This document shows positions 6,647-13,392 of a stretch of DNA of 13,392 bases, one piece after another. Under the pieces are notes generated by a model. That model saw only the letters and a list, made by a program, of their open reading frames with translations, was not told the origin of the DNA and did no database searches. Within the stretch, counting starts at the first letter, position 1; every line of letters begins with the position of its first letter. The stretch is from an uncultured Olsenella sp. (lineage in GTDB: Bacteria > Actinomycetota > Coriobacteriia > Coriobacteriales > Atopobiaceae), in the NCBI GenBank assembly GCA_947253595.1, contig CAMXZR010000043.1, positions 1-13,392 on the forward strand, given 5' to 3'. A program made the position numbers and the translations under genes.

Positions 6647-8065
6647 ATGCAGACGGGCAGGGGAGGACACCTGGGCGACGTCCTGGTACTGGGCATGGGC
6701 AAGACGGGCGTCGACGTGGCGCTGTACCTCGCGTCCCTGGAGGAGGGCCGCGTGTCCTCCGTCACGCTCTACGGCGGCCTCGGCTCCGAGGCCGGGGCGA
6801 CCTCGGCCAGGCTCGAGGAGGCGGGCGTGCGCGTGGTGCTGGGCAGCGAGGACGTGCGCGGCAGCTACGACCTCGCCGTCGTGTCGCCGGGCATCAGCGA
6901 GCTGAGCGGCTTCTTCGCCGCCGCGCGCGAGCGCTCGCGCGAGGTCATGGGCGAGCCCGAGTTCGCCTGGCGCGAGAGCCCCGAGCGCTGGGTTGCCATC
7001 ACGGGCACCAACGGCAAGACGACCACCACCAGCCTCTCGTGCGCCATCCTGCGGGAGGCGGGCCTTTCCGCCCGCACGGTGGGCAACATTGGCACGCTGG
7101 CCACCTCACAGGTGGCGGACCGCGCCGAGGGCGAGTGGTTCGTGGCCGAGCTCTCCAGCTTCCAGCTGGCGACCTCCCGGTACCTGCACCCCCGTGTGGC
7201 GGTGCTCCTCAACGTTACGCCCGACCACCTCGAGTGGCACGGCTCCCTCGAGGCTTATGCCGCCGCGAAGGAGAGGGTCTTCGCGAACCTCGACTACGGC
7301 GACCTGGCCGTGGTGGGCGTGGGTGACGACTGGTGCCGCGCCGCCGCGGACCGGCTCGACGCCCGCGGCCTCAGGGTCCTGCGCCTCTGCGCGCGCCACG
7401 ACGCGGGCACGCCCTGCTCGGCCTTCGTGCGCGGCGACCGCATGGTCGTGCGTATCGACGGGCGCGAGCACGACCTCTGCGCCACCTCTGACCTCGCGCT
7501 CAGGGGCGAGCACAACCTGCAGAACTGCCTCGCCGCCTCGGCCCTGGCGCTCGAGCTCGGCGTCCCCGACGAGGTCGTGGTCCGCGCGCTCGCGGGCTTC
7601 CAGGCCCTCGAGCACCGCATCGAGCCCTGCGGCGAGGTGGGTGGCGTGAGCTTCGTCAACGACAGCAAGGCCACCAACACCGACTCCGTGGAGAAGGCCC
7701 TGACCGCCTTCGAGCCCGGCCGCGTCGTGCTCCTCCTGGGAGGGCACGACAAGGGCACCGACCTCGGCTCGCTTGCCGACGCCGTGGCCCGCGACTGCCG
7801 CGTCGCCGTCTGCTTCGGCGAGGCGGGCGAAAGGATCGCCTCTGCGGTGGAGGCCGCGAGGGACGCCCAGGGCTCCCTCGCGCTCGTGGTCCGGGCACCC
7901 CACCTGCGCGAGGCCTTCGACGCCGGCGTGGCCAGCGCGCGCGAGGGGGATGTGGTGCTTCTCTCGCCCGCCTGCTCCTCCTTCGACGAGTTCGCCAACA
8001 TGGCCGAGCGCGGCAGGCTCTTCAAGGAGCTGGTTGCCGGGCTGGGCAGCGGGGAGCGTCACTAG
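6647..8065 (+). CDS. murD: UDP-N-acetylmuramoyl-L-alanine--D-glutamate ligase MurD
   Basis: Cytoplasmic Mur ligase adding D-Glu to UDP-MurNAc-L-Ala, using ATP. 472 residues, within family range. The N-terminal Rossmann-like domain starts VLVLGMGKTGVDVA (12-25). The ATP loop is ITGTNGKTTTT (118-128). ELSSFQL (168-174) and LNVTPDHLEWHGSLEAYAAAK (188-208) are family landmarks; K208 is likely the residue carbamylated in this family. GEHNLQNCLAA (287-297) joins the domains. The C-terminal domain contains NDSKATNTDS (338-347), LLGGHDKG (363-370) and LLSPACSSFDEF (438-449). The ribosome binding site TAGGAGG (6635-6641) overlaps the mraY stop and lies 5 nt from the ATG at 6647. The next gene starts directly after the stop. 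Confidence 0.97.
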   Translation: MQTGRGGHLGDVLVLGMGKTGVDVALYLASLEEGRVSSVTLYGGLGSEAGATSARLEEAGVRVVLGSEDVRGSYDLAVVSPGISELSGFFAAARERSREVMGEPEFAWRESPERWVAITGTNGKTTTTSLSCAILREAGLSARTVGNIGTLATSQVADRAEGEWFVAELSSFQLATSRYLHPRVAVLLNVTPDHLEWHGSLEAYAAAKERVFANLDYGDLAVVGVGDDWCRAAADRLDARGLRVLRLCARHDAGTPCSAFVRGDRMVVRIDGREHDLCATSDLALRGEHNLQNCLAASALALELGVPDEVVVRALAGFQALEHRIEPCGEVGGVSFVNDSKATNTDSVEKALTAFEPGRVVLLLGGHDKGTDLGSLADAVARDCRVAVCFGEAGERIASAVEAARDAQGSLALVVRAPHLREAFDAGVASAREGDVVLLSPACSSFDEFANMAERGRLFKELVAGLGSGERH

Positions 8066-9673
8066 ATGGCCCTGCGTTCCAGCTCCGCATACCCCGGCCG
8101 CTCCCGCGCCGACCGGGACGAGGGCGCGCGCTCCCGCAGGAGGCCAGGAGCCGAGGGCCTGATCATGGGCGTTCCCGCCCGCTTCATGGGCCCGCGCCTG
8201 GTGTTCGTCGCCTGCGTCCTGGGGCTTGTCGCCTTCGGCCTGGTCATGGTCTTCTCGTCCTCGTCCATCCTCAGCCTCATCTCGAAGGACGCAGGCAACA
8301 ACCCCGCCTACTACCTGACCAGGCAGGCGGGCTTCGCTCTCGTGGGGATCGTGGGTGCGTACTTCTTCTATCGCGTCGACTACCGCGTGCTGGTGCACCG
8401 GATCGGCCCCGCAATCTGGATGGGCACCGTGTTCGCGCTGTTCCTGATCTTCCTGCCCGTCGCCGGCCAGGACGCCTATGGCGCCACCCGCTGGATCGCC
8501 GTGGGACCCTTGCACTTCCAGCCCTCCGAGTTCGCCAAGATCACGGTGGTGCTCGCCGCTGCGGAGCTCCTGGACGAGCTCCATCGCTCGGGGGGACGCC
8601 TCGAGGGCCGCTTCCTGGCGAAGGCGGCCGTCGTCCTGGGCGTGCCCCTGCTGCTCATCGTCCTCCAGCCCGACAAGGGCAGCACCATGATCTGCGCCGT
8701 CACCATCCTGGTCATGGCCTACCTGTCGGGCGTCGACTGGAGGGTCTGCCTGGGCGTGGCCGTCCTCGGCTTCGCGGGCTTTCTCGTCATCTCGCTCAGG
8801 GACAGCTACTCCCGCGCGCGCATTCTTACCATGCTCGACCCCTGGAGGGACCCGTACGGGGATGGGTATCAGCTCATACAGGGCTTCTACGCCTTCGGAT
8901 CGGGCGGGCTCCTCGGGGTTGGCATCGGCATGGGGCGCGCGAAGTACTCCTACCTGCCCTTCCCCTACAACGACTTCATCTTCGCGATGGTCGGGGAGGA
9001 GTGCGGGCTCGTCGGTGCCCTGGGCCTCGTCGCCGCCTTCGCCCTCCTGCTCTGGTGCGGCTACCGCATCGCCCGCTATGCGCCGGACCTCACAGGCAGG
9101 CTCGTGGCCTGTGGCTGCTCCACCCTCATCTTCGTCCAGATGTTGCTCAACGTGAGTGGGGTCGTGGGTGCCTTCCCGCTCTCGGGCAAGCCCGTTCCCT
9201 TCGTCTCGTACGGCGGCTCCTCGATCATGGCGAGCCTCATGCTGGCCGGGCTGGTGCTCTCAGTCTCGAGGCAGTCCAGGCTTCCCCTGACCGAGCACGA
9301 CGAGCGCAGGCGCGACTGGAGCGTCACCGAGGCCCCGCGCGACCCTGGACCCACGGGGTCGTTCGCCGGGGAGGCCACCCCGCGCTCGGCAAGGTCCTCG
9401 CGGGCGGACGCCCGACAGCGCTTCATCGTCCTGGGCGGAGGGGCCAGGGGAGAGGTGTCCCCCACGAGGACGGCGTCGCGTGCGGGTTCCATCAGGGCCA
9501 CCCCCATCGGGAGGACCGGCGCCCGGGACCGCCAGGCACGCGGCGGCAGGGGAAGGATAGACTTGGGCCCCAGCGCGGGAGACCGCCTCAGGACCAACAG
9601 CGACGGGAGGCCGGACGTCCGCGGAATGAACGGGCGCCGAGGAGGCCGAGGGAGTGATGGGCGTGGCAGATAG
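8066..9673 (+). CDS. ftsW: Septal peptidoglycan glycosyltransferase FtsW (SEDS family)
   Basis: Polytopic SEDS protein that polymerises lipid II at the septum with FtsI. 535 residues, longer than the usual 370-420. The core (about 42-402) has about ten membrane segments. SEDS motifs seen: GATRWIAVGPLHFQPSEFAK (139-158), QPDKGSTM (201-208), GDGYQLIQGFYAFGSGGLLG (start 265), LPFPYNDFIFAMVGEECG (297-314; D303 aligns with the essential loop Asp of the family) and PFVSYGGSS (378-386). Position between murD and murG favours FtsW over RodA. A tail of about 125 residues (from 410) is Arg/Gly/Ser-rich and probably disordered and cytoplasmic. The ATG at 8066 abuts the murD stop, with GGGGAG 10 nt upstream. 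ATG 8165 (residue 34) has a stronger ribosome binding site and would remove a basic N-terminal extension. The 3' end overlaps murG. Confidence 0.94.
   Translation: MALRSSSAYPGRSRADRDEGARSRRRPGAEGLIMGVPARFMGPRLVFVACVLGLVAFGLVMVFSSSSILSLISKDAGNNPAYYLTRQAGFALVGIVGAYFFYRVDYRVLVHRIGPAIWMGTVFALFLIFLPVAGQDAYGATRWIAVGPLHFQPSEFAKITVVLAAAELLDELHRSGGRLEGRFLAKAAVVLGVPLLLIVLQPDKGSTMICAVTILVMAYLSGVDWRVCLGVAVLGFAGFLVISLRDSYSRARILTMLDPWRDPYGDGYQLIQGFYAFGSGGLLGVGIGMGRAKYSYLPFPYNDFIFAMVGEECGLVGALGLVAAFALLLWCGYRIARYAPDLTGRLVACGCSTLIFVQMLLNVSGVVGAFPLSGKPVPFVSYGGSSIMASLMLAGLVLSVSRQSRLPLTEHDERRRDWSVTEAPRDPGPTGSFAGEATPRSARSSRADARQRFIVLGGGARGEVSPTRTASRAGSIRATPIGRTGARDRQARGGRGRIDLGPSAGDRLRTNSDGRPDVRGMNGRRGGRGSDGRGR
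8139..8157 (+). promoter_or_regulatory. Internal ribosome-binding-like sequence that may define a shorter FtsW
   Basis: AGGAGG followed by CCAGGAG and GAGGG ends 7 nt before an in-frame ATG at 8165. It is richer than the site serving ATG 8066, so translation may begin at residue 34 of the long form, or at both starts. The residues lost are only the basic N-terminal extension; the first membrane segment is kept. Confidence 0.4.
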
Positions 9674-10808
9674 GCTCAGGGTCGCCATCGCGGCGGGCGG
9701 AACGGCAGGACACATCAATCCGGCGCTCGCCCTCGCGGAGGAGCTGCGCGGGCGCGGCCACGAGGTGAGCTTCTACGGGCAGCCCGCCCGCCTCGAGGGC
9801 ACGCTCGTGCCCCAGGCGGGGTTCAGGCTCAGCCCCATCAACGTGACGGGCATAGACCGCCGTCGCCCCTGGACCGTCGTGAGCGCCCTCTGGCACATGG
9901 CTCGCGCCCAGTCGGCGCTGGGCAGGCTCTTCTCCGAGGAGGGTGCGCCCGACGTGGCGGTGGGCTTCGGGGCCTACGTCGAGGCACCCCTCATCAACTG
10001 GTGCCACGCGCATGGGGTTCCCTGCGTCATCCACGAGCAGAACTCCGTGCCGGGACTCGCCAACAGGAACGCTGCGGGCAAGGTTCGCAGCGTCTGCGTC
10101 TCGCTGCCCGTGGCCATCGACGCCTTCAGGTCGCACGTCGCACCCGACACCCAGATCGTCGTGACGGGCAACCCCGTGCGGCGCAGCGTCATCGAGGCGA
10201 GCCGCGAGGAGGGCAGGCGCCGTCTGGGCATCCCCGAGGGTGCCACGCTGCTCCTCGTCTTCGGCGGAAGCCTCGGGGCGCGCCACATCAACGAGGGGGT
10301 CGCCCGTCTCAAGGGGGAGCTCCTCTCGCGCAAGGACCTCTTCGTGGTCCACTCCACCGGCAGGGGCGAGTACGATTCGGTGGTGGAGTCGCTCGCCCTG
10401 ACGGGGGAGGAGGCTGCCCGCTGGCAGGTCCTGCCCTACATCGACTCCATGGGAGAGGCCCTCGCCGCAGCGGACCTCGTGCTCAGCCGCGCTGGTGCCT
10501 CCTCCATCGCCGAGATTGCGGCGCTCTGCGTGCCCAGCGTGCTCGTGCCCTATCCCCTTGCCACCGGCGACCACCAGACCGCCAACGCCCGCTACCTGGT
10601 GGACTCGGGCGCGGCCGAGTTGGTCGCCGACGACGAGATAGACGGTCCCGGCTTCGCCTCGACGCTGCTCTCGCTCGTGGACGACCCGGCACGTAGGGAG
10701 GCCATGCGGGCGTCCGCCCACGGCCTGGGACAGGCGATGGCCGCCTCCGCGCTCGCAGACCAAGTGGAGGGGGCAGCCGTCCCCAGGCGGGACGCGCCAA
10801 TCGGCTAG
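9657..10808 (+). CDS. murG: UDP-N-acetylglucosamine--undecaprenyl-pyrophosphoryl-MurNAc-pentapeptide transferase MurG
   Basis: Peripheral membrane GT-B glycosyltransferase that adds GlcNAc to lipid I, giving lipid II. 383 residues from the ATG at 9657, close to the usual 355-375. The N-domain has the glycine loop IAAGGTAGHINPALALAEEL (11-30), VGFGAYVEAP (102-111) and IHEQNSVPGLANR (125-137). The C-domain has VTGNPVR (169-175), LVFGGSLGARHIN (200-212) and the UDP-GlcNAc-binding LSRAGASSIAEIAAL (276-290) followed by GDHQTANA (304-311). Three starts are possible: GTG 9654, ATG 9657 and GTG 9663. GAGGGAG at 9648-9654 is best spaced for GTG 9663, while AGGAGG at 9640-9645 suits the earlier two. 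The gene overlaps the ftsW end by about 17 nt, indicating coupling. Confidence 0.96.
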   Translation: MGVADRLRVAIAAGGTAGHINPALALAEELRGRGHEVSFYGQPARLEGTLVPQAGFRLSPINVTGIDRRRPWTVVSALWHMARAQSALGRLFSEEGAPDVAVGFGAYVEAPLINWCHAHGVPCVIHEQNSVPGLANRNAAGKVRSVCVSLPVAIDAFRSHVAPDTQIVVTGNPVRRSVIEASREEGRRRLGIPEGATLLLVFGGSLGARHINEGVARLKGELLSRKDLFVVHSTGRGEYDSVVESLALTGEEAARWQVLPYIDSMGEALAAADLVLSRAGASSIAEIAALCVPSVLVPYPLATGDHQTANARYLVDSGAAELVADDEIDGPGFASTLLSLVDDPARREAMRASAHGLGQAMAASALADQVEGAAVPRRDAPIG

Positions 10809-10815
10809 AGTAGAC

Positions 10816-10838
10816 GCAGCCCGCCGCGTGCGGGCTGC
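10816..10838 (+). promoter_or_regulatory. Perfect 9-bp stem-loop in the murG-murC gap
   Basis: GCAGCCCGC (10816-10824) and GCGGGCTGC (10830-10838) pair perfectly around the loop CGCGT. It starts 8 nt after the murG stop and ends 30 nt before murC. No T-run follows, so it is not a classical intrinsic terminator. It could be a U-less terminator, a partial attenuator, or a stem stabilising the 3' end of a processed transcript. The stem is certain; the role is not. Confidence 0.6.
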
Positions 10839-10868
10839 AACGCCCTGACTTCGAAGAGAGGAAGCCTC

Positions 10869-12299
10869 ATGTCCTCATCACCCTCCGCCTCCAGCATCGG
10901 AAGCGCGCACTTCATCGGCATCGGGGGCGCCGGGATGAGTGGCATCGCCCTCGTCCTGCACCAGCGCGGCTGCAAGGTGACCGGCTCGGACCTCAAGGCC
11001 TCGCGCTACGTGCGCGACCTCGAGGAGGCCGGCATCGAGGTGCACGTCGGGCATGCTGCGGCGACCATCGACGAGGTCGCCCCCGAGGTCGCCGTGACCT
11101 CCTCGGCCATCCCCGAGACCAATCCCGAGGTCATCCGCGCGCGCGAGCTGGGCATCCCCGTCTGGCCCCGCGCCAAGATGCTCTCGGCGCTCTCCGCCGA
11201 CGCCACCACGGTGGCCGTCGCCGGCACGCACGGCAAGACGACCACCTCGAGCATGGTCGCCACGATGCTCGACCACCTGGGCATGGATCCCTCCTTCCTC
11301 ATAGGCGGCATCGTCGAGGAGTACGGCACCAACGGTCGCGACGGCAGGGGAGGCTACTTCGTCTGCGAGGCGGACGAGTCGGACGGCTCCTTTCTCTTCC
11401 TCGATCCCGACGTGGTCGTGGTCACCAACATCGAGGCGGACCACCTCGACCACTACGGCACCCTCGAGAACATCGAGCGCACCTTCTGCACCTTCATGGG
11501 CCTCGTGGGAGACGCCGGCACCGTCGTCATCAACGGGGATGTGCCTCACTACGTGGAGCTCGCGCGCTCCACGGGACGCAGGGTCGTAAGCTACGGCTTC
11601 GACGAGGGCTGCGACTACGTTTGCGTGCCTGCGCCGCGGGAGCCGGGCCTGGCGAGCCGCTTCTCGGTGAGGCTCCCCTCTGGGGGCTCCGTCGAGGTCA
11701 CCATCAAGGCCAACCCCGGTCGCCACAACATGGCCAACGCCACCGCCGCCATCGCCGTTGCGGACTCCCTGGGCTGCGACCTCGACGAGGCGGCCGTGGC
11801 CCTCTCTGGCTTCGCGGGGGCGCATCGCCGCTTCACCCACGTGGGTGACGTCGACGGCGTCACCGTGGTGGACGACTACGGCCACCACCCGACCGAGATC
11901 CGTGCCACCCTGGCCGCCGCCAGGGAGCTGGGCTTCGACCGCATCGTCTGCGCCTTCCAGCCCCATCGCTACAGCCGCACGCAGGCGCTTGCGGCGGACT
12001 TCGCCCACGCCTTCGACGACGCCGACAAACTCGTGGTGACCGAGGTGTTCTCGGCGGGGGAGACGCCCATCCCCGGCGTGTCGGGCAAGACCGTCTCCAA
12101 CGGCGTCGTCGAGGCCGGCAAGGTGGCCGACGTGCGCTTCATCGCGAACCGCAAGGACTTGGTCCAGCACCTGGTCGAGACCTGCCGCCCTGGTGACCTC
12201 CTGATCACCCAGGGTGCCGGGGACATCACCGCCATCGGGCCCGCCTTCATCGAGGCGCGCCTGGAGGCCGACGCCGAGGAAGAGGGGCAGAGGTCCTAG
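10869..12299 (+). CDS. murC: UDP-N-acetylmuramate--L-alanine ligase MurC
   Basis: Cytoplasmic Mur ligase joining L-Ala to UDP-MurNAc, the first amino-acid step. 476 residues, typical. The N-terminal nucleotide-fold motif HFIGIGGAGMSGIA (14-27) is followed by VTSSAIP (76-82), the ATP loop VAGTHGKTTTSS (117-128), CEADESDGSF (166-175), TNIEADHLDHYGT (186-198), GRHNMANA (284-291), VVDDYGHHPTEI (333-344), FQPHRYSRT (363-371), FSAGETPIPGVSG (394-406) and TQGAGDI (447-453). All key motifs are intact. The ATG at 10869 has GAGAGGAAG (about 10855-10863) as ribosome binding site. This gene is separated from murG by 60 nt with a stem-loop, so it may begin a transcriptional sub-block. The next start codon follows after one base. 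Confidence 0.97.
   Translation: MSSSPSASSIGSAHFIGIGGAGMSGIALVLHQRGCKVTGSDLKASRYVRDLEEAGIEVHVGHAAATIDEVAPEVAVTSSAIPETNPEVIRARELGIPVWPRAKMLSALSADATTVAVAGTHGKTTTSSMVATMLDHLGMDPSFLIGGIVEEYGTNGRDGRGGYFVCEADESDGSFLFLDPDVVVVTNIEADHLDHYGTLENIERTFCTFMGLVGDAGTVVINGDVPHYVELARSTGRRVVSYGFDEGCDYVCVPAPREPGLASRFSVRLPSGGSVEVTIKANPGRHNMANATAAIAVADSLGCDLDEAAVALSGFAGAHRRFTHVGDVDGVTVVDDYGHHPTEIRATLAAARELGFDRIVCAFQPHRYSRTQALAADFAHAFDDADKLVVTEVFSAGETPIPGVSGKTVSNGVVEAGKVADVRFIANRKDLVQHLVETCRPGDLLITQGAGDITAIGPAFIEARLEADAEEEGQRS
12286..12293 (+). promoter_or_regulatory. Ribosome binding site supporting the murB TTG start
   Basis: GGCAGAGG ends 7 nt before TTG 12301. No ATG or GTG start is available nearby in the murB frame downstream, and upstream candidates would run inside murC, so this site decides the start. 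Confidence 0.5.
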
Positions 12300-12300
12300 T

Positions 12301-13215
12301 TTGAGCGTCTTCAATGCATACGTTGCCCTCTCGGGCGCGGTCGACGCGGAGGTCCTGCGCGGCGAGAGGCTCTCGCGTCGCACGACCCTGCGTGTGGGGG
12401 GGCCCGCCTCCCTCTTCGTGACCGCGCACGACTACGCCGCGCTCAGGCGCACCATCGAGGTGCTCGACCGCGAGCGCGTCGAGTGGGTCGTGCTGGGCAG
12501 GGGCTCGAACGTCCTTGCCTCCGACGAGGGTTACGACGGCTGCGTGATCAAGCTGGGGCGCGAGTTCTCGCGCGTCGGCGTGGGGGAGGGCGGCCTGGTC
12601 TTTGCCGGAGCAGGCGCACCCCTCTCGAACCTCGTGAGCCAGACCCTCAAGGAGGGCCTGGCCGGGCTGGAGTGCTGCGCGGGCATCCCCGGCAGCGTGG
12701 GTGGCGCCGTGTCCATGGACGCGGGTTCTCGCCACGAGTGGATCGGGAGCCGCGTTAGCGGCGTGGTGACCCTGCGTCCCGGTGTGGGCCTGCGGCGCTA
12801 CGAGGGCGCGGACGTCGAGTGGGGCTACCGCTGGTGCTCCATCCCGTCCGAGGAGGTCATCCTGGAGGCCAGCTTCAGGCTCGACCCCAGCACGCGCGAG
12901 GAGGTATCCGCCCAGATGGAGCGCCGCCTCGCCAGTAGGCGCTCGAAGCAGCCCATGGGACAGCCCAGCTGCGGCTCGGTGTTCAAGAACCCGGGAGCGC
13001 GCTCGGCGGGTGCCCTCATTGACTCCTGCGGGCTCAAGGGCTACGGCGTGGGCGGCGCGCGCGTCTCCGACCTGCACGCCAACTTCATCGTCAACGTCGG
13101 CGGCGCGACCGCCACCGACGTTGCCCGCGTCATGGCTCACCTGTGCGAGTGCGTGGCACAGAGGCATGGCATAGAGCTCGAGCCCGAGGTCAAGTGCCTC
13201 GGCTTCGGCCGCTAG
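12301..13215 (+). CDS. murB: UDP-N-acetylenolpyruvoylglucosamine reductase MurB
   Basis: FAD-dependent, NADPH-using reductase that turns UDP-GlcNAc-enolpyruvate into UDP-MurNAc, the substrate of MurC. 304 residues from the TTG at 12301, the size of the shorter MurB class (as in Bacillus), not the longer E. coli type. FAD-binding landmarks: TTLRVGGPAS (28-37), VLGRGSNVLASDEG (64-77), AGAGAPLSNLV (102-112) and AGIPGSVGGAVSMDAG (127-142). GYRWCSIP (175-182) carries the expected active-site Arg. PSCGSVFKNP (222-231) includes the catalytic Ser226, and LEPEVK near the end (293-298) carries the conserved Glu. The frame is open further upstream into murC, but that extension is not MurB-like. The start lies one base after the murC stop, so translation is likely coupled. 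Confidence 0.96.
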   Translation: MSVFNAYVALSGAVDAEVLRGERLSRRTTLRVGGPASLFVTAHDYAALRRTIEVLDRERVEWVVLGRGSNVLASDEGYDGCVIKLGREFSRVGVGEGGLVFAGAGAPLSNLVSQTLKEGLAGLECCAGIPGSVGGAVSMDAGSRHEWIGSRVSGVVTLRPGVGLRRYEGADVEWGYRWCSIPSEEVILEASFRLDPSTREEVSAQMERRLASRRSKQPMGQPSCGSVFKNPGARSAGALIDSCGLKGYGVGGARVSDLHANFIVNVGGATATDVARVMAHLCECVAQRHGIELEPEVKCLGFGR

Positions 13216-13223
13216 GACGCGCC

Positions 13224-13392
13224 TTGGCAGCCCGGAGGCCAACGAGGAGGGGCACGCCGCGTCAGGCGGCGGGCCAGCAGCGACCGGCTCCCAAGGGGTC
13301 GGCGGCACCCCGCGCCCCCAGGCCCTCCCGCGCTGCGCGCGGCGGCGTGGCGCTTTCCAAGGCCGGACCTGCACCCCAGGGTGCGCGCAAGC
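13224..13392 (+). CDS. Probable N-terminus of FtsQ/DivIB, cut by the window end
   Basis: A frame opening with TTG at 13224 stays open to the right edge (56 complete codons). It begins MAARRPTRRGTPRQAAG and is rich in Arg, Ala, Pro and Gln, like the basic cytoplasmic tail of many actinobacterial FtsQ proteins. AGGA at 13214-13217 lies 6 nt upstream and overlaps the murB stop. ftsQ commonly follows murB or murC in dcw clusters. Against this, no membrane segment or POTRA domain is in view, the other two + frames are also open here because of high GC, and third-position GC does not single this frame out. The identification is contextual, so no symbol is given. Confidence 0.4.
   Translation, partial: MAARRPTRRGTPRQAAGQQRPAPKGSAAPRAPRPSRAARGGVALSKAGPAPQGARK

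Noticed and set aside
5365..7326. 653-codon + strand frame across murF, mraY and murD
   Set aside because: It runs through three real genes in another frame, is Arg/Pro/Gly-rich without motifs, and is a product of high GC content.
10878..12383. 501-codon - strand frame opposite murC
   Set aside because: Antisense shadow of MurC with no domain and unnatural composition.
1..13392. Novel defence, mobile or secretion system hidden in the window
   Set aside because: All long coding stretches are accounted for by standard dcw genes; no transposase, integrase, nuclease, toxin-antitoxin pair, tRNA or composition shift was found.

Overview
The window is one head-to-tail run of cell-division and peptidoglycan-precursor genes, all on the + strand: the division and cell wall (dcw) cluster. 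The order is mraZ, rsmH, ftsL, ftsI, murF, mraY, murD, ftsW, murG, murC, murB. A twelfth reading frame opens just before the right edge and is probably the start of ftsQ. The DNA is GC-rich with strong G/C preference at third codon positions. A single-unit (type II-like) MurB, an acidic-tailed FtsL, GTG and TTG starts and this gene order suggest a high-GC Gram-positive, most likely an actinobacterium of the Coriobacteriia (Olsenella/Atopobium-like). That placement is an inference from sequence character, not from a database search.

Left edge (1-252): a less GC-rich leader with no convincing gene. It holds a promoter-like pair (about 173-200) overlapped by three 10-bp direct repeats (150-179), which look like the operator bound by MraZ, the repressor encoded by the first gene. 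253-1663: mraZ and rsmH. 1664-1836: the longest gap inside the cluster. It carries an 11-bp-period direct repeat and then a strong stem-loop with a GCGA loop, directly before ftsL. 1837-4123: ftsL and ftsI (septal transpeptidase). 4155-8065: murF, mraY and murD, tightly packed. 8066-10808: ftsW (septal glycosyltransferase with a long basic tail) and murG, overlapping. 10809-10868: a short gap with a perfect 9-bp stem-loop. 10869-13215: murC and murB. 13216-13392: a probable ftsQ start, cut by the window end.

The products form one pathway. MurB makes UDP-MurNAc, MurC and MurD add the first two amino acids, and MurF adds the terminal dipeptide. MraY and MurG build lipid I and lipid II at the membrane. 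FtsW polymerises lipid II and FtsI cross-links it at the septum, with FtsL (and FtsQ) as scaffold and activator. MurE, which adds the third residue, is absent from its usual place between ftsI and murF.

I found no mobile element, CRISPR array, tRNA, rRNA or foreign-looking insertion. The protein content is a standard dcw cluster. The less ordinary material is in the non-coding gaps and a few protein tails.
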